Of a stretch of 64,000 bases of DNA, positions 8,203 through 16,786 are shown in pieces (position 1 is the stretch's first letter; each line of letters starts with the position of its first letter). The stretch comes from CF-118 sp035934385. Lineage in GTDB: Bacteria > Chloroflexota > Dormibacteria > Dormibacterales > Dormibacteraceae. The DNA lies in contig DASYXY010000027.1 in the NCBI GenBank assembly GCA_035934385.1, positions 3,506-67,505 of the forward strand, given 5' to 3'. A program made the position numbers and the translations under genes. The notes beneath the pieces are model-generated. The model made no database searches, was not told the origin of the DNA, and was given only the letters and a program-made list of their open reading frames with translations.

Positions 8203-9272
8203 GCTCGGACAACGCGGCCTCGTTCTCCGGCCTGCAGGAAGGCGCGCTGGTGCTGGCCGACATCTCGGGCTACTCGAAGTTCATCGCGCAAACCGAGGTC
8301 GATCACAGCTGGTCGATCCTGCACGAGTTGCTGGACACGATGGTGCGCAGCCTGTCGGGACGCATGGACGTGTCACAGGTCGAGGGCGACGCGATCCTGT
8401 TCATCAGCGGGCTATCGACGCCCGAGGTGATAACAGCGGTCGAGGGCACCTTCGTCGCGTTTCACCGCCGCTTGCGCGACATGCAGGCGGTCACGACATG
8501 CCCATGTAGCGCTTGCGCAAACATCGGGACGCTGAAGCTGAAATTCGTCGTTCACCACGGCAAGTTCTCTCGCCAGCGCCTCGGCAGTGTCGAGCAGCTG
8601 CATGGAACGGACGTGATCGTGGCCCACCGGCTCCTGAAGAACAGCGTGCCTTCGAAGGAATACCTGCTCGTGACCGACGCCGTGCTCGAGCGGCTGCCCG
8701 CCGAGCGGCGCGAGCAATTCACGCCGCACTCGGAATCATTCGACCTCGGCGCGATCTCCGGCGGGTACCAGGAGATCGCGTACCTCTGGGTGGAGGCGCA
8801 GGCCAGGGACCGCCACCGCGTGATGCCCGACGAGGCGTTCGTCAATTCAGCGGTCACGGTCGATGCCCCCATCGCGCTCGTCGACTCGCTGATGCTCGAG
8901 CCCGAGGTGATGCAGAGGTACCTCTTCGCCGACGACGTCATCATCGTCCCGGGCGCCCGGGGCACGGACACCGGCGAGGAGTTTCACTGCCACCATGGCG
9001 GAAGCCTCGTCACCCTGCGCCTGGTCTCATCGGAACCGGGCAAGGAGCTCACCCTCTACTCGGATCAGCCTACCGACATGTACGTCACCACGCGCATCAC
9101 CGACGAGGGCGGCGGCCACACGTGCGTGCAGCGCTCGTTCCTGTGGGACGAACCCGTGGACGCAGACGTCGCCGAGGGCCTGCGCCAGATGATGGGCGCC
9201 ATGGCGATTGCGGGTGAAGCCGCGATTCGCGAAGTCTTCGAAGAGAGGGCCAGGGCCGCCCGGCCGGCCTGA
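8199..9272 (+). CDS. DUF2652-like protein: cyclase-fold domain plus SRPBCC domain
   Basis: A 357-residue protein read from the ATG at 8199, overlapping the aminotransferase stop as ATGA. The N-terminal half resembles class III nucleotide cyclase folds: LVLADISGYSKFI and VEGDAILFI supply the two metal-binding Asp positions. The segment HGTDVIVAHRLLKN takes the place of the usual VNxAxR motif, so the catalytic Asn is missing and cyclase activity is doubtful. A Cys cluster CPCSAC lies between. From about residue 215 (VNSAVTVDAPIALVDSLML) the protein looks like an SRPBCC lipid-binding domain. Related proteins are annotated DUF2652. Function unknown; a ligand-binding signalling role is possible. 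Confidence 0.72.
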   Translation: MSSDNAASFSGLQEGALVLADISGYSKFIAQTEVDHSWSILHELLDTMVRSLSGRMDVSQVEGDAILFISGLSTPEVITAVEGTFVAFHRRLRDMQAVTTCPCSACANIGTLKLKFVVHHGKFSRQRLGSVEQLHGTDVIVAHRLLKNSVPSKEYLLVTDAVLERLPAERREQFTPHSESFDLGAISGGYQEIAYLWVEAQARDRHRVMPDEAFVNSAVTVDAPIALVDSLMLEPEVMQRYLFADDVIIVPGARGTDTGEEFHCHHGGSLVTLRLVSSEPGKELTLYSDQPTDMYVTTRITDEGGGHTCVQRSFLWDEPVDADVAEGLRQMMGAMAIAGEAAIREVFEERARAARPA

Positions 9273-9282
9273 GGTGGCCTCG

Positions 9283-9948
9283 ATGCGCGCCCGGCTGCTG
9301 ACCGAGTTCGCGGGCACGTTCGTGTTCCTGACGGTGATCGCTCTCTCCGGATCCGCCGGTCCCCTGGCGCCGCTCGTGATCGGCCTGGCGCTCGCGGCGG
9401 TTGTCTACATGGGCGGCCACGTCTCCGGCGCGCACTACAACCCGGCGGTGACGTTCGGACTGCTGCTTCGCAGAGTGATCTCGCCGCCGGCTGCCGGCCT
9501 CTACTGGGTGACCCAGCTGGCCGCGGGGATGCTGGCGTTCTCGTTCGCCTTCCTGCTGACCGGTCACAGCGGCGGCATCCATCCAGGCCCCGGCGTCTTC
9601 TGGTACTCGGCGGTGGCCGCGGAGCTCGTCTTCACCGCGGCGCTGGTGTTGGTGGTGTTGAACGTGGCGGCGACGAAGGAGACCGCCGGGAACTCGTACT
9701 ACGGCCTGGCGATCGGGTTCACGGTGGCGGCGGGCGCCTTCTCGGTGGGGCCGATCTCAGGCGGAGCCTTCAACCCGGCGGTGGCTTTTGGCGCCACCGC
9801 GGGTGCCGCGCTCTTCCAGCACGGAGCGTGGTCGGACCTCTGGATCTACTTCGCCGGACCCCTCCTGGGGGCGGCGGTTGGAGCCGGGATACACGCTTTG
9901 CAAGAGCGTGCCGGACCCGTCGCGCCGGAGACCACTGAGCGGGTTTAG
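9283..9948 (+). CDS. Aquaporin/MIP family channel with NPAV second motif
   Basis: A 221-residue membrane channel with six predicted helices and two half-helices. The first NPA box is in GAHYNPAVTFG and the second in GGAFNPAVAFG. In most aquaporins and glycerol facilitators an Arg follows the second NPA and forms the selectivity filter; here it is Val, so solute selectivity is probably altered. I chose ATG 9283 because GAGGTGG lies 6 bases upstream; GTG 9274 is an alternative. It is 10 bases after the DUF2652-like gene and may be co-transcribed. Water, glycerol or small neutral solutes are plausible cargos. Confidence 0.88.
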   Translation: MRARLLTEFAGTFVFLTVIALSGSAGPLAPLVIGLALAAVVYMGGHVSGAHYNPAVTFGLLLRRVISPPAAGLYWVTQLAAGMLAFSFAFLLTGHSGGIHPGPGVFWYSAVAAELVFTAALVLVVLNVAATKETAGNSYYGLAIGFTVAAGAFSVGPISGGAFNPAVAFGATAGAALFQHGAWSDLWIYFAGPLLGAAVGAGIHALQERAGPVAPETTERV

Positions 9949-9966
9949 CCCAGCTTCGTAACTGGG
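9949..9966 (+). other. Small inverted repeat after the aquaporin gene
   Basis: CCCAG at 9949-9953 pairs with CTGGG at 9962-9966, extended by TT/AA with one bulged C, and is followed by TAAATTT. It lies between the aquaporin stop and the TTG start of the TelA module. It could be a weak terminator, but the U tract is poor. Confidence 0.3.
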
Positions 9967-9994
9967 TAAATTTCCACTGCGAGATGGAGGGGAT

Positions 9995-11101
9995 TTGAAC
10001 CGCGTCCTCGGCATCGCCCTGGCCGTGGTGCTCGCCCTCGGTGTGATCGCGGCGATCGTCATCTCGTATTCGCAGAGCCACCGAACGACGACTGCGAACG
10101 TGGTCACCGTGCACGGCGTGATCGGTTCCGAGAAGCTGCCCTTCTTCCAGGACCAGGACGTCATCGCCGAGTTCCGGGCGCACGGCTTCAACGTCCAGGT
10201 CGATACGGCCGGCTCGCGGCAGATCGCCACCACGATCGACCTTTCCAAGTACGACTTTGCTTTCCCGGCGGGCGAGCCCGCGGCGGTGAAGATCCAGCAG
10301 GACCACCACGCGAAGGCGACCTACATCCCGTTCTACACGCCGATGGCGATTGCGACTTTCAACGACATCGTCAGCCTCCTCAAGTCGATCAACGTGGTGA
10401 CGACCAGCGGTGGCGCGCAGGTGCTCGACGTCAAGGCGTTCCTGGCCATCGTCGCCCAGAACAAGCGTTGGACCGACATCGCCAACAACAACAGCTACCC
10501 CGCGGGCAAGAGCATCTACATCACCTCCACCGACCCGAGCACTTCGAACTCGGCCGCGATGTACATCTCGCTCGCCTCGTATGTTGCCAACGGCAACAAC
10601 GTCATCCAGGACGAGACCCAGGCGCACGCGGTGGTGCCCGCGATCGCCCCCCTGTTCACGCGACAGGGCTTCACCCTTTCATCGACCGACGCTCCCTTTG
10701 AGGACTACCTCACGATCGGCATCGGCAAGGACCCGATGGTCATGATCTACGAGGCCCAGTTCCTGGCCCGTCAGGCGGCCAAGGACGCGGCGATCACCAG
10801 CGGGAACCGGACCATGATCTACCCGTCGCCGACGGTGTACTCGAAGCACACGCTCGTGCCACTGGACGCCAACGGCGACGCGATCGGGCGGCTGCTGGTC
10901 AACGACCCCAAGCTTCAGAGCCTTGCCATCAAGTACGGTTTCCGCACCAGCGACTCGACCGCGTTCAACAAGTTCCTGACCGACCGGGGTGTCACGCCTC
11001 CGCCCCCGCTCGTCAACGTCATCGACCCGCCGACGTACGCCAACCTCGAGGCGCTGATCAACGGAGTGGCCGCCGTCCAGAGTCAGACCAAAGGAGGCTG
11101 A
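9995..11101 (+). CDS. Membrane-anchored substrate-binding-like protein (TelA module)
   Basis: A 368-residue protein with an N-terminal membrane segment (about residues 5-24) and no lipobox, then an exported domain. The TTG start is supported by a GGAGGGG ribosome-binding site 5 bases upstream. The exported part resembles type II periplasmic binding proteins: VTVHGVIGSEKLPFF, a later SIYITSTDPSTSNSAAMY hinge-like segment and a DPMVMIYEAQF strand. It looks distantly like the binding domain of the VWA protein two genes downstream (GSE at the first ligand loop in both), suggesting duplication. It is followed 6 bases later by telA, whose ribosome-binding site overlaps its stop. Ligand unknown. Confidence 0.65.
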   Translation: MNRVLGIALAVVLALGVIAAIVISYSQSHRTTTANVVTVHGVIGSEKLPFFQDQDVIAEFRAHGFNVQVDTAGSRQIATTIDLSKYDFAFPAGEPAAVKIQQDHHAKATYIPFYTPMAIATFNDIVSLLKSINVVTTSGGAQVLDVKAFLAIVAQNKRWTDIANNNSYPAGKSIYITSTDPSTSNSAAMYISLASYVANGNNVIQDETQAHAVVPAIAPLFTRQGFTLSSTDAPFEDYLTIGIGKDPMVMIYEAQFLARQAAKDAAITSGNRTMIYPSPTVYSKHTLVPLDANGDAIGRLLVNDPKLQSLAIKYGFRTSDSTAFNKFLTDRGVTPPPPLVNVIDPPTYANLEALINGVAAVQSQTKGG

Positions 11102-11107
11102 CCTTCG

Positions 11108-12328
11108 ATGTCCGATCCGACCTCCGACAGCACCGCGCTCGCCCTGGTGCCGCCGGCCGCGGTGCCCGCCGTCACGGATGACCAGGCCGCGACCCAGGCC
11201 CAGAACATCGACCCCGCCGCCAAGCAGCAGATCGACGCCACCGTGACCCAGTACGTCAACACGCTGATGAGCGCGGATCCTCATTCGCCCGCGTTCGACC
11301 AGCAGCTCAACGCCGTGCACTCGCTCGGCGACGCCGACATCCGCGCGTCGGCGGCGGTGTCGAACCGGCTGCTCGACCGGCCGGCAGCCGCCATGTCTTC
11401 GAGCGGGGCGCTGGACTCGAAGTCGCAGATCTCGACCAGCCTGGTCAAGCTGCGGCGCACCGTCGAGGACCTCGACCCCACACAGCAAGGGCTGTTCGGC
11501 AAGAAGCATCTCTGGGGCACGCTGCCCTTCGGCAACACGCTCCGCGACTACTTCCACAAGTACGAGTCCGGGCAGAGAAACCTCGACGCGATCATCCAGT
11601 CCCTTTACGCCGGCCAGGACGAGCTGCGCAAGGACGACGCCTCGCTCGACCAGGAGAAGGCCAACGTCTGGTCGATCAAAGGCCGGCTCGAGCAGTACAT
11701 CTACATGGCGACGGCCCTCGACCAGCAGGTCAGCGCCAAGATCGCCTCGGTCCAGACCTCCGATCCCGATCGTGCGAAGGAGCTGCAGGAGGACGTGCTG
11801 TTCTACGTGCGGCAGAAGCGCCAGGACCTGCTGACTCAGCTGGCGGTCAACACGCAGGGCTACCTCGCGATGGACCTGGTCGAGAAGAACAACCAGGAGC
11901 TGATCAAGGGCGTGGACCGCGCCACCACCACTACTGTCTCGGCGCTGCGCACTGCGATTATCGTGGCCCAGGCGCTCGCCAACCAGAAGCTCGTGCTGAA
12001 CCAGATCAACGCCCTCAACACGACGACCAGCAACCTCATCGAGTCGACCTCCGAGATGCTCAAGGAGCAGTCGGGTCAGGTCTACCAGCAGGCGGCGGAC
12101 TCGACCATCCAGCTGGACAAGCTGCAGACGGCGTTCAACAACATCTACACGTCGATCGACGCCATCGACACGTACAAGGTGCAGGCTCTCGGCAACATGC
12201 AGAAGACGGTCGACGCTCTGAGCGCGGAGATCGACAAGGCGCAGAGCTACCTGCAGCGCGCCCACGCCGGACCGCCCGCGGGAGAGACGATGGTGAGCTC
12301 GTTGACGGTGCCGGCCGCCAAGGGCTAG
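11108..12328 (+). CDS. telA: TelA/toxic anion resistance family protein
   Basis: A 406-residue cytosolic, mostly helical protein of PF05816. The typical core runs from about residue 140: GNTLRDYFHKYESGQ, IIQSLYAGQDELRKD, LEQYIYMATALDQQ, then VLFYVRQKRQDLLTQLAV, the DLVEKNNQELIKGVDRA segment and NTTTSNLIESTSEML. Family members are linked to tellurite resistance and, in Listeria, to tolerance of envelope-active antibiotics; biochemical function is unclear. A clean AAGGAGG ribosome-binding site overlaps the preceding stop. It lies second in a four-gene operon with binding-protein, VWA and XpaC-like genes. The N-terminal 75 residues are Ala/Pro/Gln-rich and probably disordered. Confidence 0.9.
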   Translation: MSDPTSDSTALALVPPAAVPAVTDDQAATQAQNIDPAAKQQIDATVTQYVNTLMSADPHSPAFDQQLNAVHSLGDADIRASAAVSNRLLDRPAAAMSSSGALDSKSQISTSLVKLRRTVEDLDPTQQGLFGKKHLWGTLPFGNTLRDYFHKYESGQRNLDAIIQSLYAGQDELRKDDASLDQEKANVWSIKGRLEQYIYMATALDQQVSAKIASVQTSDPDRAKELQEDVLFYVRQKRQDLLTQLAVNTQGYLAMDLVEKNNQELIKGVDRATTTTVSALRTAIIVAQALANQKLVLNQINALNTTTSNLIESTSEMLKEQSGQVYQQAADSTIQLDKLQTAFNNIYTSIDAIDTYKVQALGNMQKTVDALSAEIDKAQSYLQRAHAGPPAGETMVSSLTVPAAKG

Positions 12329-12334
12329 CACCGC

Positions 12335-13909
12335 ATGAAGCACCGGCTGCTCGGGCTGTGGCTGGGACTCATGGTCCTGGTCGCCGCGTGCGCGACCGAG
12401 CAGCCGTCCGTCGACACGGCCCACACGCTGACGGTGCTCGCAGGGTCAGAGCTGAAAGACCTCGCCCCGTTGCTGCCCGACATCAAGGCCGCCACCGGCT
12501 ATCAGCTTTCGTTCACGTTCACCGGCTCGCTCGATGGCGCCCAGTCGATCGCCGGCGGCACCGACAAGAGCGACCTCGCGTGGTTCTCGACGGGCAATTA
12601 CCTGACGCTGCTCGAGGGCAACAGCGGCCGGATCATCGCCACCCAGCCGATCATGCTCTCGCCGGTCGTCATCGGCGTGAAGCACAGCGTCGCCCAGAGC
12701 CTCGGCTGGTCGGGGTCGACCTCCGTGACGTGGGCCGACATCGCGAACGCGGCCAAGGCCGGCAAGTTCCATTTCGGCATGACCAATCCGGCGGCATCGA
12801 ACAGCGGCTTTGTCGCGCTGGTCGGCGTGGCGTCGGCGTTCGCAGGCAGCGGGGGCGCCCTCGACTCGGGAACGATCAACGTCGACAAGCTCAAGGACTT
12901 CTTCAGCGGCCAGGTCCTCACAGCCGGGAGCTCAGGCTTTCTGGCCGACTCCTACGTGCGCCAGCAAGACCGCATCGACGGCATGATCAATTACGAATCC
13001 GTCCTGCTCGAGTACAACGCGAGCGGCAAGCTGCACGAGCCGCTCGACCTCGTCTACCCGAAGGACGGCATCATCACCGCCAACTACCCGCTGATGCTGT
13101 TGAACCCGGCCAAGCGGGATGCCTACGACAAGGTGGTCGCGTACCTGCGATCGAGCTCGGTGCAGACCCGGATCATGACCAGCACCGATCGAAGACCTGC
13201 CGTTCCCGACGTCCAGCCGGACTCCCGCTTCACGAAGCAGCTGCTCGTCGAGCTCGCGTTCCCGTCGAACCTGAATGTGGTCGACAGCCTGATCTTTGCG
13301 TACCTCGACCAGATCCGCCCGCCCGCACACACCTACTTCGTGCTGGACGTCAGCGGTTCGATGGACGGACCTCGCCTCGACGGGGTGAAACACACCTTCG
13401 ACAACCTGACCGGCGCCGACAAGACGATCACGGGCCAGTTCGCACGTTTCCGTCAGCGAGAGGAGATAACCGTCATCCCGTTCAGCAGCGACGTGCAGGA
13501 CGACAAGACCTTCACGATCAACGACGTGACCGCCAACAGCCCGGATCTCGCGGCCGTGCGCTCCTATGTCGACAACCTGCAGGCAGGCGGCAACACCGCA
13601 ATTTATGACGCGCTGACCCGGGCCTACCAGGACGCCCAGGCGGCGATGCAGCAGGAGCCCGACCGCTTCTACTCGGTCGTGCTGATGACCGACGGCGAGA
13701 ACAACCGCGGCAGCGACGCCGCAGGCTTTGAGAGGTTCTACAACTCGCTTCCCGATTCGGCGAAGGCGATCCCGACCTTCGCGATCATCTTCGGCGAGGC
13801 GAGCCCGCAGGACCTCACCAACATCGCCAACCTGACGGGAGGCCAGGCGTTCGACAGCCGGAACGTTTCACTGGCGTCGGTGTTCAAGGTGATCCGTGGC
13901 TATCAGTGA
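12335..13909 (+). CDS. Lipoprotein with substrate-binding and VWA domains
   Basis: A 524-residue exported protein. A signal peptide ends in the lipobox LVAACA, so it is probably lipid-anchored. Residues about 30-320 look like a type II solute-binding domain (LTVLAGSELKDLAPLL, FHFGMTNPAASNSGFVAL). Residues about 333-520 form a von Willebrand A domain with a complete MIDAS: DVSGSMDG, a Thr in GGNTAIYDAL, and LMTDGENN. The combination suggests a surface protein that senses a ligand and binds a protein partner through a metal ion. It sits between telA (6-base gap) and an XpaC-like membrane gene (14-base overlap). Ligand unknown. Confidence 0.85.
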   Translation: MKHRLLGLWLGLMVLVAACATEQPSVDTAHTLTVLAGSELKDLAPLLPDIKAATGYQLSFTFTGSLDGAQSIAGGTDKSDLAWFSTGNYLTLLEGNSGRIIATQPIMLSPVVIGVKHSVAQSLGWSGSTSVTWADIANAAKAGKFHFGMTNPAASNSGFVALVGVASAFAGSGGALDSGTINVDKLKDFFSGQVLTAGSSGFLADSYVRQQDRIDGMINYESVLLEYNASGKLHEPLDLVYPKDGIITANYPLMLLNPAKRDAYDKVVAYLRSSSVQTRIMTSTDRRPAVPDVQPDSRFTKQLLVELAFPSNLNVVDSLIFAYLDQIRPPAHTYFVLDVSGSMDGPRLDGVKHTFDNLTGADKTITGQFARFRQREEITVIPFSSDVQDDKTFTINDVTANSPDLAAVRSYVDNLQAGGNTAIYDALTRAYQDAQAAMQQEPDRFYSVVLMTDGENNRGSDAAGFERFYNSLPDSAKAIPTFAIIFGEASPQDLTNIANLTGGQAFDSRNVSLASVFKVIRGYQ

Positions 13910-14552
13910 TCCGGGACGGATCGTCGCCAATCCAGTGCTGAGATACCTTTACAGCAGCAAGAACATCGTGGGCAGCACGCTCGCGATCTTCGGCCTGCTC
14001 CTCTTCTTCACCGGCGTGATCACGAGCTTCTTCTGGCCGTTCGTCGTGATCGCCATGTACGGCATCGGAGCCCTGCTCTGGCCCGGTCCACCGCAGGTCG
14101 CGCTGGCAGGCACGTCCTTCGATCCTGACAGCATTCGACGCAGCCTCCAGCACACTATGAGCACCGCCAGCGGCAAGCTGTCTCCACCGCTGCAGGCGAA
14201 ACTGCAGGAGATCGCGGACACGATCACCGGGATCCTTCCCCACTATGCGGAGTTCCCCGCCGGCTCGCCGGACCTGTTCGTCGTCGGCCGCACCGCGACC
14301 GACTATCTGCCTTCCGCGCTGCAGGCGTACCTGAACCTCCCTCGCGCGTACGCCTCGCTTCACAAGATGCCGAATGGGAAGACGGCCGACCAGGTGCTCG
14401 ACGATCAGCTCACGCTGCTGTCTTCGAAGATGGACGAGGTGGCGGACGCGGTGCACAAGAAGGACTCGGACGCGCTTCTCGCTAACGGACGGTTCCTGGA
14501 GGAGAAGTTCGGGGCGTCGCCGCTCGCACTGCCCCAGGCGAGCGCGACTTGA
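13896..14552 (+). CDS. XpaC-like membrane protein of the TelA module
   Basis: A 218-residue protein starting at GTG 13896, inside the end of the VWA gene. Two adjacent membrane segments (about residues 25-60, VGSTLAIFGLLLFF and FWPFVVIAMYGIGALLW) are followed by a helical cytosolic domain of about 150 residues. The two-helix anchor plus helical tail, next to telA, resembles XpaC (5-bromo-4-chloroindolyl phosphate hydrolysis family), which often accompanies TelA in Firmicutes. Similarity is by architecture and context, not by clear motifs, so the name is tentative. It closes the four-gene module; its stop overlaps the next TTG start. Confidence 0.55.
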   Translation: MAISDPGRIVANPVLRYLYSSKNIVGSTLAIFGLLLFFTGVITSFFWPFVVIAMYGIGALLWPGPPQVALAGTSFDPDSIRRSLQHTMSTASGKLSPPLQAKLQEIADTITGILPHYAEFPAGSPDLFVVGRTATDYLPSALQAYLNLPRAYASLHKMPNGKTADQVLDDQLTLLSSKMDEVADAVHKKDSDALLANGRFLEEKFGASPLALPQASAT

Positions 14553-14920
14553 GCAAGAATCCAGAGGTCGATCGCTGGTTTGCGGATAAGAAGCCAAAGG
14601 CCGAGGCGGCGATGCAGCGGGTGCGCGAGACGATCCTCGGCGCCGACGACCGCATGACCGAGCGCGTCCAGTACGGCACGATCACGTTCGCCTGCAAGGA
14701 CAACATGGCCAGCTTTGTGCAGGTAGCCAACAAGCACGTGACGCTGATGTTCAACCGCGGCCAGCTCATCCAGGACAAGACCAAGCATCCCCACCTGGAG
14801 GGCAGCGGGCCCAACGCGCGCTTCATGCGCTTCGCCGATCTCAAAGCGGCCGGCGCGCACGCCGCCGAGCTGCGGGATCTCACGCGGCGATGGTGCGGCG
14901 TGATGATGAAAGAGAAGTGA
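14549..14920 (+). CDS. DUF1801/YdhG-like small protein
   Basis: A 123-residue protein starting at TTG 14549, which overlaps the preceding stop. The pattern VRETILGADDRMTERVQYGTITF followed by VTLMFNRGQLI and a C-terminal AELRDLTRRWCGVM helix matches the YdhG/DUF1801 fold, small proteins of uncertain role (one group was described as iron chaperones). It overlaps the next gene by 4 bases, so it is at least co-translated with the ankyrin protein. Nothing links it mechanistically to the TelA module beyond position. Confidence 0.65.
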   Translation: MSKNPEVDRWFADKKPKAEAAMQRVRETILGADDRMTERVQYGTITFACKDNMASFVQVANKHVTLMFNRGQLIQDKTKHPHLEGSGPNARFMRFADLKAAGAHAAELRDLTRRWCGVMMKEK

Positions 14921-15474
14921 CGGAGCAGGCGCTGGTCGACGAGCTGGTCGGGAACGCGCACGGCAACCTGGCTCGCGTCAAGGAGATCCTCGAGGAGCAT
15001 CCGGAGCTGATCAACGCTGCGGCGGTTTGGAAGGAAACGCCCGTCGAGGCGGCGACCCAGATGGGCAACCGCGCGATCATCGACTACCTCGTGGCGGCCG
15101 GCGCTCCGGTCGACTTCTTCACCGCGCTGGTGCTGGCGCAGACGGACAGGGTTCGCGCCGACCTGCAAGCCAAGCCCGAGCTCGCGCAGGCACGCGGCGT
15201 GCACGACCTCCCCGTGCTCTACTTCGCGGCCATCGGCGGCAGCGTCGCGGCCGCGGACCTGCTGCTCACCGCCGGCGCGGAGGTCAACGCCAAGGCGGAG
15301 GCGGCCGCACCGATCCACGGCGCGGTCATGGGCGGCAGTCGCGAGATGGTGAGGTTCCTGATCGAGAGCGGGGCGGACCCCTCGCTGCCGGACTACAAGG
15401 GCCGCGACGCTCGCACTCTGGCGACGGAGATGGGCCGCAGCGACCTGGCTAGCCTGATTCCCACGCCGGCCTGA
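14917..15474 (+). CDS. Ankyrin repeat protein
   Basis: Read from the GTG at 14917, which overlaps the preceding stop as GTGA and has AAAGAGA upstream, the protein has 185 residues. It consists of four to five ankyrin repeats, with the pattern visible in ETPVEAATQMGNRAIIDYLV, VLYFAAIGGSVAAADLLLT and PIHGAVMGGSREMVRFLIE. There is no signal peptide. Such proteins bind other proteins; partner unknown. An ATG at 14890 would add 9 residues but deepen the overlap. Its 3' end overlaps the convergent aminotransferase gene by 26 bases. Confidence 0.85.
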   Translation: MTEQALVDELVGNAHGNLARVKEILEEHPELINAAAVWKETPVEAATQMGNRAIIDYLVAAGAPVDFFTALVLAQTDRVRADLQAKPELAQARGVHDLPVLYFAAIGGSVAAADLLLTAGAEVNAKAEAAAPIHGAVMGGSREMVRFLIESGADPSLPDYKGRDARTLATEMGRSDLASLIPTPA

Positions 15475-16786
15475 GCTCGGCGACGACCTCGTCGACCGCG
15501 TCGACGAACTGCTGCAGCACCTCCTCGTCCATCGGCGTCGAGATCGCGCCCATCCCACGCGGCGCCATCAGCACGCCGTGGTTGACGAGGGCGAGGAAGA
15601 ACTCGCGCATCTTCTTCTTGTCGGAAGCGGCGACCGCGCGGTAATCGGTCACCGGCCGGTCGGAGAAGTGGATCGCCAGCAGTGAGCCCACGCCATTGAT
15701 CCGAGCGGGCACTCTGTGGGAAGCGAACACTTCCGAAAGCTGCTCGGCGACCCGCTCGCCTTTGCGGTTCAGCTCCGCGTAGACGTCAGGAGTCAGCTCG
15801 CGCATGCAGGCGAGGCCCGCGGCCATGCCTAGCGGGTTGCCGTTGTAAGTCCCGCCCTGCGCCAGATTCGGCTCGCGCCGTGGGTCCAGAAGCTCCATCA
15901 GGTCGGCGCGGCCGCCGAATGCCGCAACCGGTAGGCCGCCGCCGATGATCTTGCCGAGGGTCGTCAGGTCGGGAGTGACGCCGTACATCTCCTGCGCGCC
16001 GCCCGGGCCGACGCGAAACGATATGACCTCGTCGAAGATGAGGATGATCCCGAGCTCCGCCGTCACGTCGCGCATGCGCCGGAGAAACTCCGGGCGCGCC
16101 GCGATCACACCGCCGGCGCCGATGATCGGCTCGAGGATCACCGCCGCAAGGGACGATGCCTCGCGCCGGATGATCGCCTCCGCGGAGTCCGCGTCATTGA
16201 ACGGCAGCACGACGACGTTCTCCAGCGCCCACTCTGGCGTGCCGATTGAGTCGGGCACGGCCAGCGGCTCGTCGGGCGGCCCGGCTGCATCCACCGCCGG
16301 GTGGGTGCTGACCTCCGCGTAGTCGTGGGTGCCGTGGTAGCCGCCCTCGATGCGCGCGATCTTCGGTCTGCCCGTGAACGCGCGGGCCAGGCGCATCGCG
16401 AACATCGTCGCCTCGGTGCCGGAGTTGCAGAACCGCACCGCATCGAGGCTGGGCACGCGCTCGCACAGGAGGGTCGCCAGCTCGACCTCGACCGGGTTGG
16501 CGGCGGCGAAGCCGGTACCGCGCGCCGCCTGTTGGCGGATCGCCTCGACGATCTTGGGATGCGCGTGGCCGAGGATCATCGCCGTGTAGTTGCCGAGCAT
16601 GTCGATGCGCTCCGTGCCGTCGACGTCCCACACCCGGCAGCCCTCACCGCGCTCGATGTAGAGCGGGTAGGGGGCGAAGTAGGTGGTGGTGCGCGTCGTC
16701 CCGCCCGGCATGACCGCCGCGGCGCGCTCATGCAGCGCGCTCGACCCCGGCGTGGTCCGGCGGTACGTCGCCTCGGGCGAGCTCAT
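15449..16786 (-). CDS. Class III aminotransferase, glutamate-1-semialdehyde aminomutase-like
   Basis: A 445-residue PLP enzyme starting at ATG 16786, which overlaps the Rieske gene stop as ATGA. Motifs: RFCNSGTEATMFAMRLARA, IEGGYHGTHDYAEVS, LIFDEVISFRVGPGG and the Schiff-base Lys in TTLGKIIGGGLPVAAFGG. This signature is close to HemL (glutamate-1-semialdehyde 2,1-aminomutase), but HemL-like enzymes outside heme operons often act on other amino acids, and no heme gene is nearby. It is co-expressed with a Rieske oxygenase, suggesting a catabolic or secondary-metabolite role. Its 3' end overlaps the convergent ankyrin gene. Confidence 0.85.
   Translation of the reverse strand: MSSPEATYRRTTPGSSALHERAAAVMPGGTTRTTTYFAPYPLYIERGEGCRVWDVDGTERIDMLGNYTAMILGHAHPKIVEAIRQQAARGTGFAAANPVEVELATLLCERVPSLDAVRFCNSGTEATMFAMRLARAFTGRPKIARIEGGYHGTHDYAEVSTHPAVDAAGPPDEPLAVPDSIGTPEWALENVVVLPFNDADSAEAIIRREASSLAAVILEPIIGAGGVIAARPEFLRRMRDVTAELGIILIFDEVISFRVGPGGAQEMYGVTPDLTTLGKIIGGGLPVAAFGGRADLMELLDPRREPNLAQGGTYNGNPLGMAAGLACMRELTPDVYAELNRKGERVAEQLSEVFASHRVPARINGVGSLLAIHFSDRPVTDYRAVAASDKKKMREFFLALVNHGVLMAPRGMGAISTPMDEEVLQQFVDAVDEVVAELRPAWESG

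Noticed and set aside
10679..12424. 581-codon minus-strand open frame opposite telA
   Set aside because: It lies antisense to telA and its neighbours, whose domains are clear, and has biased Arg/Val/Leu composition without recognisable motifs.
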